From NCBI GenBank assembly GCA_039881145.1, contig JAYKKI010000013.1:42985501-43049500 (forward strand): DNA of 64,000 bases. The letters are read 5' to 3'. The DNA is from Druceiella hillmani (Eukaryota; Arthropoda; Insecta; Lepidoptera; Hepialidae). The notes below the pieces were generated by a model. It had not been told where the DNA came from. It did not search any database and saw nothing but the letters and a program-made list of their open reading frames with translations. Every line of letters starts with the position of its first letter. The first letter of the stretch is position 1. The translations under genes were made by a program, and so were the position numbers. Below are positions 11,619 to 23,078 of this stretch, piece by piece.

Positions 11619-13160
11619 CATATACATATGTATGTATATACAGAACACCCGTAGTAATAACTTTAATTAACTTGTTAATTATTTTTCTGATTATTTAACG
11701 TTTTCATCACCACTTCTTTACTGTGAATATTTCATAACTAACTTTTGCACGTGACCACGTTCGTTTAGACTACGAACCGATTTTAATAGCGAGACTTAAC
11801 TTACTACTAGCGCCATCTATTGAAACCAGTCGGAAGCTTTGTTACAACATTAAGTCACTGATATTTTTATAAACACTTTTTTAATATTTATTCAACTTGC
11901 TTAGTCGAAAAAGCTATAAAATATTAAAATAACAGCAATTTAAATCGATAAAATCAATAAAATATTAAAATGCAATTTTTTTCGTAGTAATTTCAAGTGA
12001 TTAAGTTAGTAAAATTACGAAAACTAAACTTGGGTTAATTAAATAATTTCCGTACGTGAAATCATCGATGCACAAAAATGATTGAAAAATCACCAAATCA
12101 TCATAACATATGGAGGAAAGGATATCATGAACTTATAAAAGTTTCTAGTTCCTACAGGAACCTAAAAATTAATTTAAAATAAATGTAATCAGTCGTATAA
12201 AGAGATATACATTCATTAGAATTAAATATATTTGTAGCAGTAATAGGTAAATAAAAACGAATTTAAAATAAATTTAATCAATCGATCGTAGGAACACTTC
12301 TTTACGCTCTATCTCTTTCTTTCTCCGAGTATACCTTGACAGTGATAAATCCACGGACCAATAATTACAGTCCATTATGAAGAAATGGACTTTGTATGGA
12401 CTGTGTTCTTAATACCGCCATTTAAAAATCATTGTAAATATAAACATCGACTTAATGCATAAATCCGGAGCTTACCAAACGTATCAATATACGATATCTA
12501 TGTATGGGACGTCACTCAAACTGAAACATATGTAAATGTATACTCGTCTCTCCGTCTCTCTCACACCCGGAACCATATCTCATTGTGTCTACCTTCTAGT
12601 ATCGACGCCATAGATAAACATTAAAAATATGTAATTATTTCTAAATAATACGACTATGGGTGTACTTACGCGTAGTATGTTAGATCTTTGTTATTATTAA
12701 TTTACGAGCGGTGTTTTATGCTCCAGAACGAGCTTTCAATTTTATCAGCTCCTACGAAAAAAATTCCCTGTTGACACTACGAGTAAAGAATGTAATACTC
12801 GTAGTATTGACACACGACCGCTGCAAACGACTGTCTTAAGCAACTGACGCTAATATGTGTGCCTACACACAACCTGTTGTGGTCGTTTTATAAACGCTCT
12901 TATTGGCAGGTCCATCTAGGATTATTTGTATCTTTGAACATAAGGGAGCTCGAAATCGTGGCAAATTGTCGCTTAACGCAATTCTAATAAAATTTATTTT
13001 AACTGGCGAAATCTTTATTTGTGTAGATTGCTATGAAAAGTAGTAGAGTATTGCGTAGCGAACCCCATCGAATAATATCTGACCTCTGCCTTCCACATTT
13101 TTCAAAAACCGTTCAACTAAATTAATCTAAGACAACATTTTAAATACAATCAAAAAGCCA
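11613..13160. other. Intergenic DNA, no gene recognised
   Basis: Contains one 'gcgccatcta' word at 11812 and two 'aatttaaaataaat.taatca' segments near 12170 and 12255. Nothing was supportable as an exon. Confidence 0.5.
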
Positions 13161-13164
13161 TACA

Positions 13165-13350
13165 CGAATTCGTAGGCCGCACCGAAGCGGGAAGGCGATA
13201 TACGTGTACTAGAGCGCTGTCCCTGCCCCGCGTCGGGCCTTGTGCGAACGAGAGGGTGCTACGGGAGGTCGGTCCTGCGTCTCGTTCTGTAACCCGATAC
13301 CCGCACATCTGTGGTTTCCGAGCGGGCGATCTATGGCAGGGCCGCATTGG
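13165..13350. other. CpG-rich island of unknown nature
   Basis: This is about 185 bp with dense CpG (words such as 'ccgcaccgaagcggg', 'ccccgcgtcgggcc', 'cgagcgggcgat') inside sequence that is otherwise about two-thirds AT. Open frames cross it on both strands, as expected from a GC-rich patch. Translations are low-complexity Arg/Pro/Ser text without recognisable domains, and splice sites at its edges are weak. It could be an untranslated exon, a promoter-linked island or a young GC-rich repeat fragment. I cannot decide among these. Confidence 0.4.
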
Positions 13351-13597
13351 GCGTTTCAATTTATGTATTTTTTGTGTGTGATTTTTTTCGCCAGCTTTGG
13401 AAGCAAGTTGCGATCTCGTAGCGTAATAGTTGCGATGGTGTAGCGTGATGAAATTTTGTAATGCATTTTAATCGTATTAGCTTTATAAAGAAGAATTGCT
13501 TTTTACGATTTAGTACCGGATTCACTTTTGAGTTAAACTTTTAAATTATTATAGCTACATGTAAATAACGTATGAAAGTATTGCAAACAAGAATTCA

Positions 13598-13601
<4 letters not shown>

Positions 13602-13690
<89 letters not shown>
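13602..13690. repeat. Compound (TA)n-(TG)n microsatellite
   Basis: TA repeats at 13602-13652 switch directly to TG repeats at 13652-13684. The Tyr-Ile / His-Thr run encoded on the minus strand is an artefact. Confidence 0.98.
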
Positions 13691-13694
<4 letters not shown>

Positions 13695-14644
13695 ATATCA
13701 ACTTATTATTAAAAAGTATCTGTTGCGACCTGTTTTTCTGTTGCGAAATTGACCTGTGAAAGCATTCTCGACTTAAAGAAGATTTTTGAGTTATGTCTTT
13801 ATTACTTGTTATTAGTTGTGATTCAATTTCGTACGCGCGGACTACTGAAAAAGATACCGCTATCATTTTGATAAGTGTACTCCATTCTTAATTTCTAACC
13901 ACGCTCATTTAACTTATGTATGTTCGTGTCGAAAACATCATTGCGCTATTTAAAATACACGTAGCGCCATCTATGGCTTTACATAGGTACACTGTACTTG
14001 TGTGTAAATACTATACGTCGAGCAGCGAGACACTTCTACGTTGTTATTGTACTAATGCAATCAATGTAAATAAATTTTTGAAAATATTAAATTAGCTTAT
14101 TTTCTGGTTAAGTTAACTGATTACGATGAAATGAAAACTAAGTGTTACTTTAAATTTATCTCAGTGTTTATGTAAAAAAACTATATCTAATTGGGTAAAT
14201 AATTGTTACTGATGCAAGCACAAACAAATATACATATAGATAGACAGATAATATCTTAAAAATGATTTTAAGGCAGTCTACCTCTTGTTGTTCACCTCAC
14301 AAACATTTTTTTGCTTGATACACGGATTACACGGAATACTTGTAATTAGGAATCATAATAACAGGGTACTCTCAATTTCAAACTTAGTACGAGTATGTCT
14401 GTCTCAACGCAAAGAAATTTATATCGATTATATTAAATTTAATTCCATGACGTTCTATTACAGGGATCACGACTACCATGAAAATTTCCTTAAAATAATT
14501 ATCTGTTTAGAGTACAATATATTATAACTGAGATTTGAATCAGTCTGCTGTCAGGCAGGTCTCTCAACACTGATGCAAATTTCGATCAATAAACACGACA
14601 TTATATAGCCTGTGTTACTTGGGTAGTATACCGATTCTAACGGT
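13691..14644. other. Intergenic DNA with a degenerate dispersed repeat
   Basis: At 13955-14035, 'gtagcgccatctatgg' and 'acacttctacgttg' match words seen in other dispersed repeats of this window (17511, 20845, 43846). No gene seen. Confidence 0.45.
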
Positions 14645-15430
14645 ATTTATTAAAAGCGAGGGAAAAATTTGAGCGCGTGCAGCGCGTTGTACGTGATAGA
14701 AGTGAAACTTCTTTGGCTATCTAAACCTCGATTTGTAAATTTTACTATATGTAACATTTTGAAGTTTTAATTTGTAAGTTTTACTATATGTAAAGTTTGT
14801 AGGGGTTAATATATGTAAGGGTTAAACAGCAAAGAGAGAAAGAGAATATACTAAGTTTAAGTCCATACATTGTACTAAATTCGTATAAGAAGATTTTAAT
14901 ACTATACATTCAGAAAAATTAATAAAATGTCATTAAAAATCGCCGTAAACATTTAATAAAATCTTCATATAAATTTACATAGACAATTAGAAAAGTAGCC
15001 GCGATGCCAGTACCAGAACACGGCTAAATGTGGCTGAAGGAAGTCGGGATGTATTCTTCCTATTGTAAATTCTATTTACGATAACGTGCGAGTTCATTAT
15101 GCTTTTATAAATAACTTAAGTACATGTGTTTTTAATCTTATAGTGGATGAAGTACACTCAATATTAATAATAAACAAATCATAAATAGATAAATAAATTG
15201 AGAATTTTTTTACTGTTTACTTTTGACACATAACGAACAAATTAACTGACAGAGGTAGTGACCGCCATTTTTGTTTGTTTTCGCACATGGGTGTACTCCT
15301 TGTCTTATTCTATCTTGTTCATCTATCTCTCTCGGTTGTTAGCTACATTCTTATTTTCCGTCCTCTTAAATAAATTGACCTTGCAATTTTACTCTCATCG
15401 CGCTCAAAGAAGTTTCACTTCTATAAAGAT
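14645..15430. repeat. Inverted-repeat-bounded segment with a dispersed repeat copy
   Basis: 'gaagtgaaacttc' at 14699-14711 and its reverse complement 'gaagtttcacttc' at 15409-15421 bound about 720 bp. The right part (15215-15425) is colinear with 25437-25745. Shared pieces are 'gtttacttttgacaca', 'gtgagcgccattttt'-like sequence, 'ctccttgtcttattctat', 'gttcatctatctctctc', 'gttgttagctacat' and 'ttcacttct'. The open frame at 15258-15440 lies inside this repeat and is not a gene. Confidence 0.7.
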
Positions 15431-18099
15431 ATTCACGTAGTTATATAAATTAATCCTGGGTACATAACATTTTTATGCGGTTGTGTAAAATATGCAAAAT
15501 CTTCAATTAATTTGAAAGACGTAGCAAAATTTTCAATTAATTTCACAGTCATATTAGAGAAGAAGGTAGCGCTAACAGAACATAAGTTACGTACAGATCT
15601 TTCATCTCACGAACGCGATAGCAAACAACTCTTCGTGAAGGTTTAAGTGTAATATTCCTATTGCTCATCTAAAATATAACAAGTGCATTTATAATACGAA
15701 TACATCTTGTTGGCGGTCGCCTTCGTGAAGTGTAAGATCTTTATTAAAAGGATAAAAGTCCGTCATCTTACACGAGTCCTGTCTTGAAGACACCCGTATA
15801 TAGAGTGGGTAGCCGTATGTATAGTTTACGTCAAATAGTTCTCAGGTCTTTATTGATATTTTTTTCTGTTAATTCGTAAAGTTGGGTATTTTAGAGTTCA
15901 TTATTTAAACAGAAAACGATAAAAATTCCCCACTAATTTTTCAAGCAGGAATTTGCATTACTAGCAATTATTCTAAATACTTACTAAAACTTAGAACTTA
16001 TTACTTTATACTTTAGAACTTTATACATTCCGATATGCCTTTTTTCAAGCATGGATTTGCACTATCGGAAAATGATCTAAATATTAACTAGAAGTTAGAA
16101 CTTCCAATTTAATATATTTCGGTTAACTGCATCAGCATTTTCAAAATATATTAATAAATACAGACCCTACTTTATACATTCTGATAGGCACTTTTTTCAA
16201 GCATAAATTTGCACTATCGGAAAGTATATAATAGAATATTTACTAGAACTTAGAAAGTTCTATTAAAATTATTTCGGTCGACTGGATCAGAATTTTCAAA
16301 ATATATTAATAAGTACCTACCCTACTTTTTATATCCTGGCACGCATTGTGAAGTTAAACAAAATTTACAAATCTTTTAACACTGTCCAATAATTATATTT
16401 ACTATCCGTTTATATCACATAAGTTTCAAGTGAGATGCGCATCGTTTGGTAAAATATAGTCGGTTCAAATAAGCGTCACGAAAACATATGACGAGAGTAA
16501 CGCGGCGGGGTGGGGATTGAAGACTATGCCGCTGTCGAACACATCAAGTGGTTCATAAACGTTATTACAATCTCGTCCGTTATTTATTTTATATTCGTGC
16601 ATTGGTGTATTGTGTGTTAATGCATACAAAATACCCGCCATGTAATCAAATTCCACATGAACAAATGGAAATTATATTCTGTGTACTGTCACTATCACGG
16701 GTATTGAAATAAAAATATATTAATATAAAAACGAACTATTTGTGACGAATTAATAAGGATATAAATTAATTATTTTAAGTGCAGTTATCTTTTTATTAAA
16801 AAACAAAAAACAATTCCATTATTTTAAACTTAAAATATTTAAAATTGTTAATGATAACGAAATAATAATCAATATGAATCCATATTAAAATGTAAAAAAT
16901 GTGATAATTAGGGATATATATTTTTATTTAATATATTCTCCATAGATAGACGATGTGTATGAACGAGAAAACGGATTACAATGGTCCTTTCGAACATTAC
17001 AAAAAGACAGAACGAAACATCATAAATTGAGACCACACACGCATTTGCTAATGGCCTGTAGCGGTCTGCCTTCATTGACGTTAGCTGTTTATTTATAATT
17101 AAAACCAAATTATCTTAAAATTCAGTGCAGATTGATTAGTTTACAAAATGGTAATATGTACGTAATTGTACCTCTTCACATAATCAATAACACATTACAT
17201 CCGTAAATATGAAAAGACAATTTTCAGTTGTCTCTTTAATCATGACGATAAAAAAGATTTTTCAGAAATTCATAAAGAGACTATCTGCACATTTATTGAT
17301 GTATTTATTTCACAATTTATTTGAAACATATTTGAAATATCAAATACGTGAAAATAATTGCTAAAGCAATCGTAATTACTAACATATTTACACACACATT
17401 TAAAGTTTTACAAGCACAAATGAATTTTAATTTTGATCTCGTATTGTTTTATTTATTTCCCATCTGTGGATTATGTAGATACTAAATCTATGCTTAATAT
17501 ATATATATACGCTGCGCCATCTATTGACATTTTGGAGCACTCAAATTTTATTGAAAAAAACACCTAGTTCTATCATATATCTTATAATGTTATTTTTCGG
17601 GTTAAAAATTGCCAATGTGTGTGCCAAACTTGGTGAAAATTTGTCTTGCCGTTAACATTCAAACATACTTTTCGTGCTATGAGGCTATTAATATTCTAAG
17701 TGTGAAACGACGCGGTTAATACACACGTGTTTTCGGCTAAACAAAATATAGCCATGCCAAATTTGGTAGAAATTCGTTACTCGGTCGCAGAATCGTTAAA
17801 CTATTTTTTTGTAACTATTCCATCACGAAAATCGAAAAACCTGTTTTTTTACCAACCCTGCAGTGCAATTATAAATTATATATATATATAACCTCTATGC
17901 AACATCGAAAAGTTAATAAGTAATGCCTATTAATCTGTTTGTTTGTATTCATTTCACATAATAACTACTGAGTCAATTTAAATAAGATTTTGTTTTTTTG
18001 TATTATTGAATATCATTAAAAAACCTCACTATATTTAATTTATTATTTATTAGATTAACTAACAATTTATTTTTAATTTTTTTTATGCACTATTTTGAG
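15431..18099. other. AT-rich intergenic DNA
   Basis: No gene can be supported. A minus-strand frame at 16465-16656 reads smoothly but shows no domain or good splice context (see rejected list). Partial duplicate text ('ttttcaagca..aatttgcac', 'aaaatatattaataa') recurs at 15940-16330, suggesting old tandem duplication. 'gcgccatctattg' lies at 17512. Confidence 0.45.
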
Positions 18100-18601
18100 A
18101 TTTTTTTAGAACAGTTTCAGAATAGGACACAAATAGGCTCATGTGGTTCGCTTAATGATAACGCCAACCCTTCAAGTGTATAAGGTCAATTTTAATTGAC
18201 ATCAATTACAGACTCTTCTACTGTTGACTAACATTTGATACATATTGACTAACAAGTGTTTTGTCACAATTTTGAGACTTGTAGAAAAGTTGTCGAAAGT
18301 TCCAGAATAAGGCACAAATAAGCTCAAGAGATTCGATTAATGATAGCACCCAGTCCTCAAATGTATAAGATCAAAGATAATGGATTGTAACCAACGTCAA
18401 ATACGGACTCTTCTACTGTTGACTAATATTTGATACATATTAACTAACAAGTGTTTAGCCACGATTTAGAGACTTGTATAAAATTTGTCAAAAGTTCCAG
18501 AATAAGGCACAAATAGCCTCAAGTGATTCGCTTAATGATAGCGCCAAGCCTCAATGGTATAAAGTCAAAGAGGTTGGAATGTAGTCGACGTCAAGTACGA
18601 A
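18100..18601. repeat. 194-bp tandem repeat, apparent ancestor of the 31-bp satellite
   Basis: 'gactcttctactgttgacta' occurs at 18211 and 18405, and its diverged form starts the satellite at about 18600, giving a 194-bp period. Each unit also carries 'agttccagaataaggcacaa' and 'cgcttaatgatagcgcca'-type text and ends in 'gacgtcaa.tacg.actctt'. The unit end (tcaagtacgg + actcttct) is exactly the motif that becomes the adjacent 31-bp satellite. Confidence 0.85.
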
Positions 18602-20256
18602 CTCTTCTATTATTAATTATATCAAGTACGGACTCTTCTATTATTAATTATATCAAGTACGGACTCAAGTACAGACTCTTCTATTATTAATTATATCAAG
18701 TACGGACTCTTCTATTATTAATTATATCAAGTACGGACTCTTCTATTATTAATTATATCAAGTACGGACGATATCAAGTACGGACTCTTCTATTATTAAT
18801 TATATCAAGTACGGACTCTTCTATTATTAATTATATCAAGTACGGACTCAAGTACAGACTCTTCTATTATTAATTATATCAAGTACGGACTCTTCTATTA
18901 TTAATTATATCAAGTACGGACTCTTCTATTATTAATTATATCAAGTACGGACGATATCAAGTACGAACTCTTCTATTATTAATTATATCAAGTACGGACG
19001 ATATCAAGTACGGACTCTTCTATTATTAATTATATCAAGTACGGACTCAAGTACAGACTCTTCTATTATTAATTATATCAAGTACGGACTCTTCTATTAT
19101 TAATTATATCAAGTACGGACGATATCAAGTACGGACTCTTCTATTATTAATTATATCAAGTACGGACGATATCAAGTACGGACTCTTCTATTATTAATTA
19201 TATCAAGTACGGACTCAAGTACAGACTCTTCTATTATTAATTATATCAAGTACGGACTCTTCTATTATTAATTATATCAAGTACGGACTCTTCTATTATT
19301 AATTATATCAAGTACGGACTCTTCTATTATTAATTATATCAAGTACGGACTCAAGTACAGACTCTTCTATTATTAATTATATCAAGTACGGACTCAAGTA
19401 CAGACTCTTCTATTATTAATTATATCAAGTACGGACTCTTCTATTATTAATTATATCAAGCACGGACTCTTCTATTATTAATTATATCAAGTACGGACGA
19501 TATCAAGTACGGACTCTTCTATTATTAATTATATCAAGTACGGACGATATCAAGTACGGACTCTTCTATTATTAATTATATCAAGTACGGACTCAAGTAC
19601 AGACTCTTCTATTATTAATTATATCAAGTACGGACTCTTCTATTATTAATTATATCAAGTACGGACTCTTCTATTATTAATTATATCAAGTACGGACGAT
19701 ATCAAGTACGGACTCTTCTATTATTAATTATATCAAGTACGGACGATATCAAGTACGGACTCTTCTATTATTAATTATATCAAGTACGGACTCTTCTATT
19801 ATTAATTATATCAAGTACGGACTCTTCTATTATTAATTATATCAAGTACGGACTCAAGTACAGACTCTTCTATTATTAATTATATCAAGTACGGACTCTT
19901 CTATTATTAATTATATCAAGTACGGACTCTTCTATTATTAATTATATCAAGTACGGACTCAAGTACAGACTCTTCTATTATTAATTATATCAAGTACGGA
20001 CTCTTCTATTATTAATTATATCAAGTACGGACTCTTCTATTATTAATTATATCAAGTACGGACGATATCAAGTACGGACTCTTCTATTATTAATTATATC
20101 AAGTACGGACTCAAGTACAGACTCTTCTATTATTAATTATATCAAGTACGGACTCTTCTATTATTAATTATATCAAGTACGGACGATATCAAGTACGGAC
20201 TCTTCTATTATTAATTATATCAAGTACGGACGATATCAAGTACGGAATCTTCTGCT
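18602..20256. repeat. Modular 31-bp satellite with 12-bp and 16-bp linker units
   Basis: The base unit A is 31 bp (starts 'ctcttctattattaattata', ends 'tcaagtacgga'). Two shorter units are interspersed: B, 'ctcaagtacaga' (12 bp), and C, 'cgatatcaagtacgga' (16 bp). The array can be read completely as a string of A, B and C. B and C are always followed by A and never occur next to each other. Units are almost identical; exceptions include a single 'caagcacgga' near 19460 and a 'tacgaa' at about 18966. The array ends with C at about 20241 and decays into 'atcttctgctatgag'. AT-rich and non-coding. Confidence 0.97.
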
Positions 20257-21555
20257 ATGAGTCCCGTATATATAACGATGCGAAAACTGCCATATATAAT
20301 ATATAACATTAAATAGACAAGTCAGATATGTCCTACTAATATTCGGTTCAGGAAGCTTAAGGACAAGCGTTTTTGATAGTGGAGAATTACTTCGTTCTAG
20401 GTACCAAGTTGAGTTAGCTATAGAAACATTACATCACCAAATTAAAAAAAAATCCTCAAGTGACTACTCAACAATTGACTGTGGAGACAAAATATACTTA
20501 CAACACTATAGGGACGCGTTTACATAAGTTATGAAAAGTTCCAAAATACGATACTTGGGCCAAAGAACTATTCCAAGTTGAGGACCTTTTAGCTAAAGCA
20601 ATATTTTGGAAACATATATCAAACTGCTGACCACATCAGTCTATTGTCACTGACCATTATCACTAACAACTGAGTAACCAAATAATGAAGGATTTCACGC
20701 AGGATTTTTCCAGAAACACCCTTTAAGCGTGTTTCAGTTAAAAAATGTACGTTTTTTTCATTAGCAATGCAACTTCGGTAAATATTTTTTTGAGAAACCG
20801 TTAGAATATTGCCATATAATTCCTACACATTTTCTTCTCACGAAGAAACTTCTACGTTGCTTGGGTGTTACAACGTAGTAGTATTTTCGTCGCTAAATGT
20901 GAGAAACGGAAAACTTCCATGTTGTAAAGTCTAAGCAATATAGTAGTCGTAATTTCCACATAGCTAGTAGCTTATTAGCGCCAAAATATTACAGAAATTG
21001 CCATAAAATAGCTTTTTCGCAACTAACATGTTTTACAAACAGTTTCAAAACCACGTGATCGTTCATAACAACACCAAGATCGTTGGTGAAACCGAAATGG
21101 TACGTCTGTTTACTATATTGCTTTACGCAGTGTGAATTTATACTTACATTTACAAAATCATTGAAATGTTGCGTTACATATCGCGTAAAAACCGTTTAAA
21201 ATGGGAGTTAGACATTCATCTGAAAAATTCCGTACCTGTATTACCATAGTTCTTTTGAAATATGGCAACAGAGTACTGATAAAATAAAAAATAACTATTT
21301 CTCCTAAAGTATTTGAAATATGAATGAATATGAGACATATTTCTTGTTGTTAAGTCTAAGATAAGCTTTTACGTATGAAAAATAGTTATCGTTGTTAAGT
21401 CTAAGATGAGCTTAATTACATATTTATTCCAGTTATTTTAGAAGATATATTGGAAGAGGTTAACGCGAAAATTTAACCTCTTTCTCATAACCGTGAGCTA
21501 AAAGCAAAATAACAAAATTAAAACGGATATATTCAAACTGCACTTAAAAAGCCCT
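20257..21555. other. Degenerate flank of the satellite and unassigned DNA
   Basis: 20300-20700 has scattered resemblance to the 194-bp unit ('agttccaaaatacgatac', 'actaacaactgagtaac'). 20840-20930 holds 'aacttctacgttgc' text found in other dispersed repeats. No gene recognised. Confidence 0.4.
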
Positions 21556-23078
21556 TCCAGATTAAACATAGTAAGCTTTTCAAACTTTACATTCTTTTCA
21601 TCTCTACTTTTGCATAAGGTTGTAACAAAGAATGTGTCTATATTCATACATTCCAGATGAAACATAGTAAGCTTTTCAAACTTTACATTCTTTTCATCTC
21701 TACTTTTACATAAGGTTGTAACAAAGAATGTGTCTATATTCATACATTCCAGATGAAACATAGTAAGCTTTTCAAACTTTACATTCTTTTCATCTCTACT
21801 TTTGCATAAGGTTGTAACAAAGAATGTGTCTATATTCATACATTCCAGATGAAACATAGTAAGCTTTTCAAACTTTACATTCTTTTCATCTCTACTTTTA
21901 CATAAGGTTGTAACAAAGAATGTGTCTATATTCATACATTCCAGATGAAACATAGTAAGCTTTTCAAACTTTACATTCTTTTCATCTCTACTTTTGCATA
22001 AGGTTGTAACAAAGAATGTGTCTATATTCATACATTCCAGATGAAACATAGTAAGCTTTTCAAACTTTACATTCTTCTCATCTCTACTTTTGCATAAGGT
22101 TGTAACAAAGAATGTGTCTATATTCATACATTCCAGATGAAACATAGTAAGCTTTTCAAACTTTACATTCTTCTCATCTCTACTTTTGCATAAGGTTGTA
22201 ACAAAGAATGTGTCTATATTCATACATTCCAGATGAAACATAGTAAGCTTTTCAAACTTTACATTCTTTTCATCTCTACTTTTGCATAAGGTTGTAACAA
22301 AGAATGTGTCTATATTCATACATTCCAGATGAAACATAGTAAGCTTTTCAAACTTTACATTCTTCTCATCTCTACTTTTGCATAAGGTTGTAACAAAGAA
22401 TGTGTCTATATTCATACATTCCAGATGAAACATAGTCAGCTTTTCAAACTTTACATTCTTTTCATCTCTACTTTTGCATAAGGTTGTAACAAAGAATGTG
22501 TCTATATTCATACATTCCAGATGAAACATAGTAAGCTTTTCAAACTTTACATTCTTTTCATCTCTACTTTTGCATAAGGTTGTAACAAAGAATGTGTCTA
22601 TATTCATACATTCCAGATGAAACATAGTAAGCTTTTCAAACTTTACATTCTTCTCATCTCTACTTTTGCATAAGGTTGTAACAAAGAATGTGTCTATATT
22701 CATACATTCCAGATGAAACATAGTAAGCTTTTCAAACTTTACATTCTTTTCATCTCTACTTTTGCATAAGGTTGTAACAAAGAATGTGTCTATATTCATA
22801 CATTCCAGATGAAACATAGTAAGCTTTTCAAACTTTACATTCTTTTCATCTCTACTTTTGCATAAGGTTGTAACAAAGAATGTGTCTATATTCATACATT
22901 CCAGATGAAACATAGTAAGCTTTCAAACTTTACATTCTTTTCATCTCTACTTTTTCATAAGGTTGTAACAAAGAATGTGTCTATATTCATACATTCCAGA
23001 TGAAACATAGTAAGCTTTTCAAACTTTACATTCTTTTCATCTCTACTTTTGCATAAGGTTGTAACAAATATTCATACA
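21556..23078. repeat. 96-bp satellite, about 16 copies, one minus-strand frame open
   Basis: Near-identical 96-bp units ('ccagatgaaacatagtaagc' to 'tctatattcatacatt'). On the minus strand one frame is open for 14 units (21498-22913), encoding a 32-residue repeat that begins MFHLECMNIDTFFVTTLCKS. The other five frames contain stops in every unit. The three polymorphic sites inside the open stretch (TGC/TGT, GAA/GAG, CTT/CTG) are all synonymous. The copy just upstream on the minus strand has a one-base deletion (about 22921) and a Cys codon changed to a stop (about 22953). There is no promoter, splice or homology evidence, so I annotate it as a satellite and not as a gene. Confidence 0.95.

Noticed and set aside
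16465..16656. Minus-strand 63-codon frame that reads like protein
   Set aside because: No domain or splice context recognised; adjacent text is repeat-like. It may be a chance frame, though a search would settle it.
18602..20256. CRISPR-like array
   Set aside because: Short regular repeats, but the 'spacers' are themselves repeats, there are no cas genes and the DNA is eukaryotic. It is a satellite.
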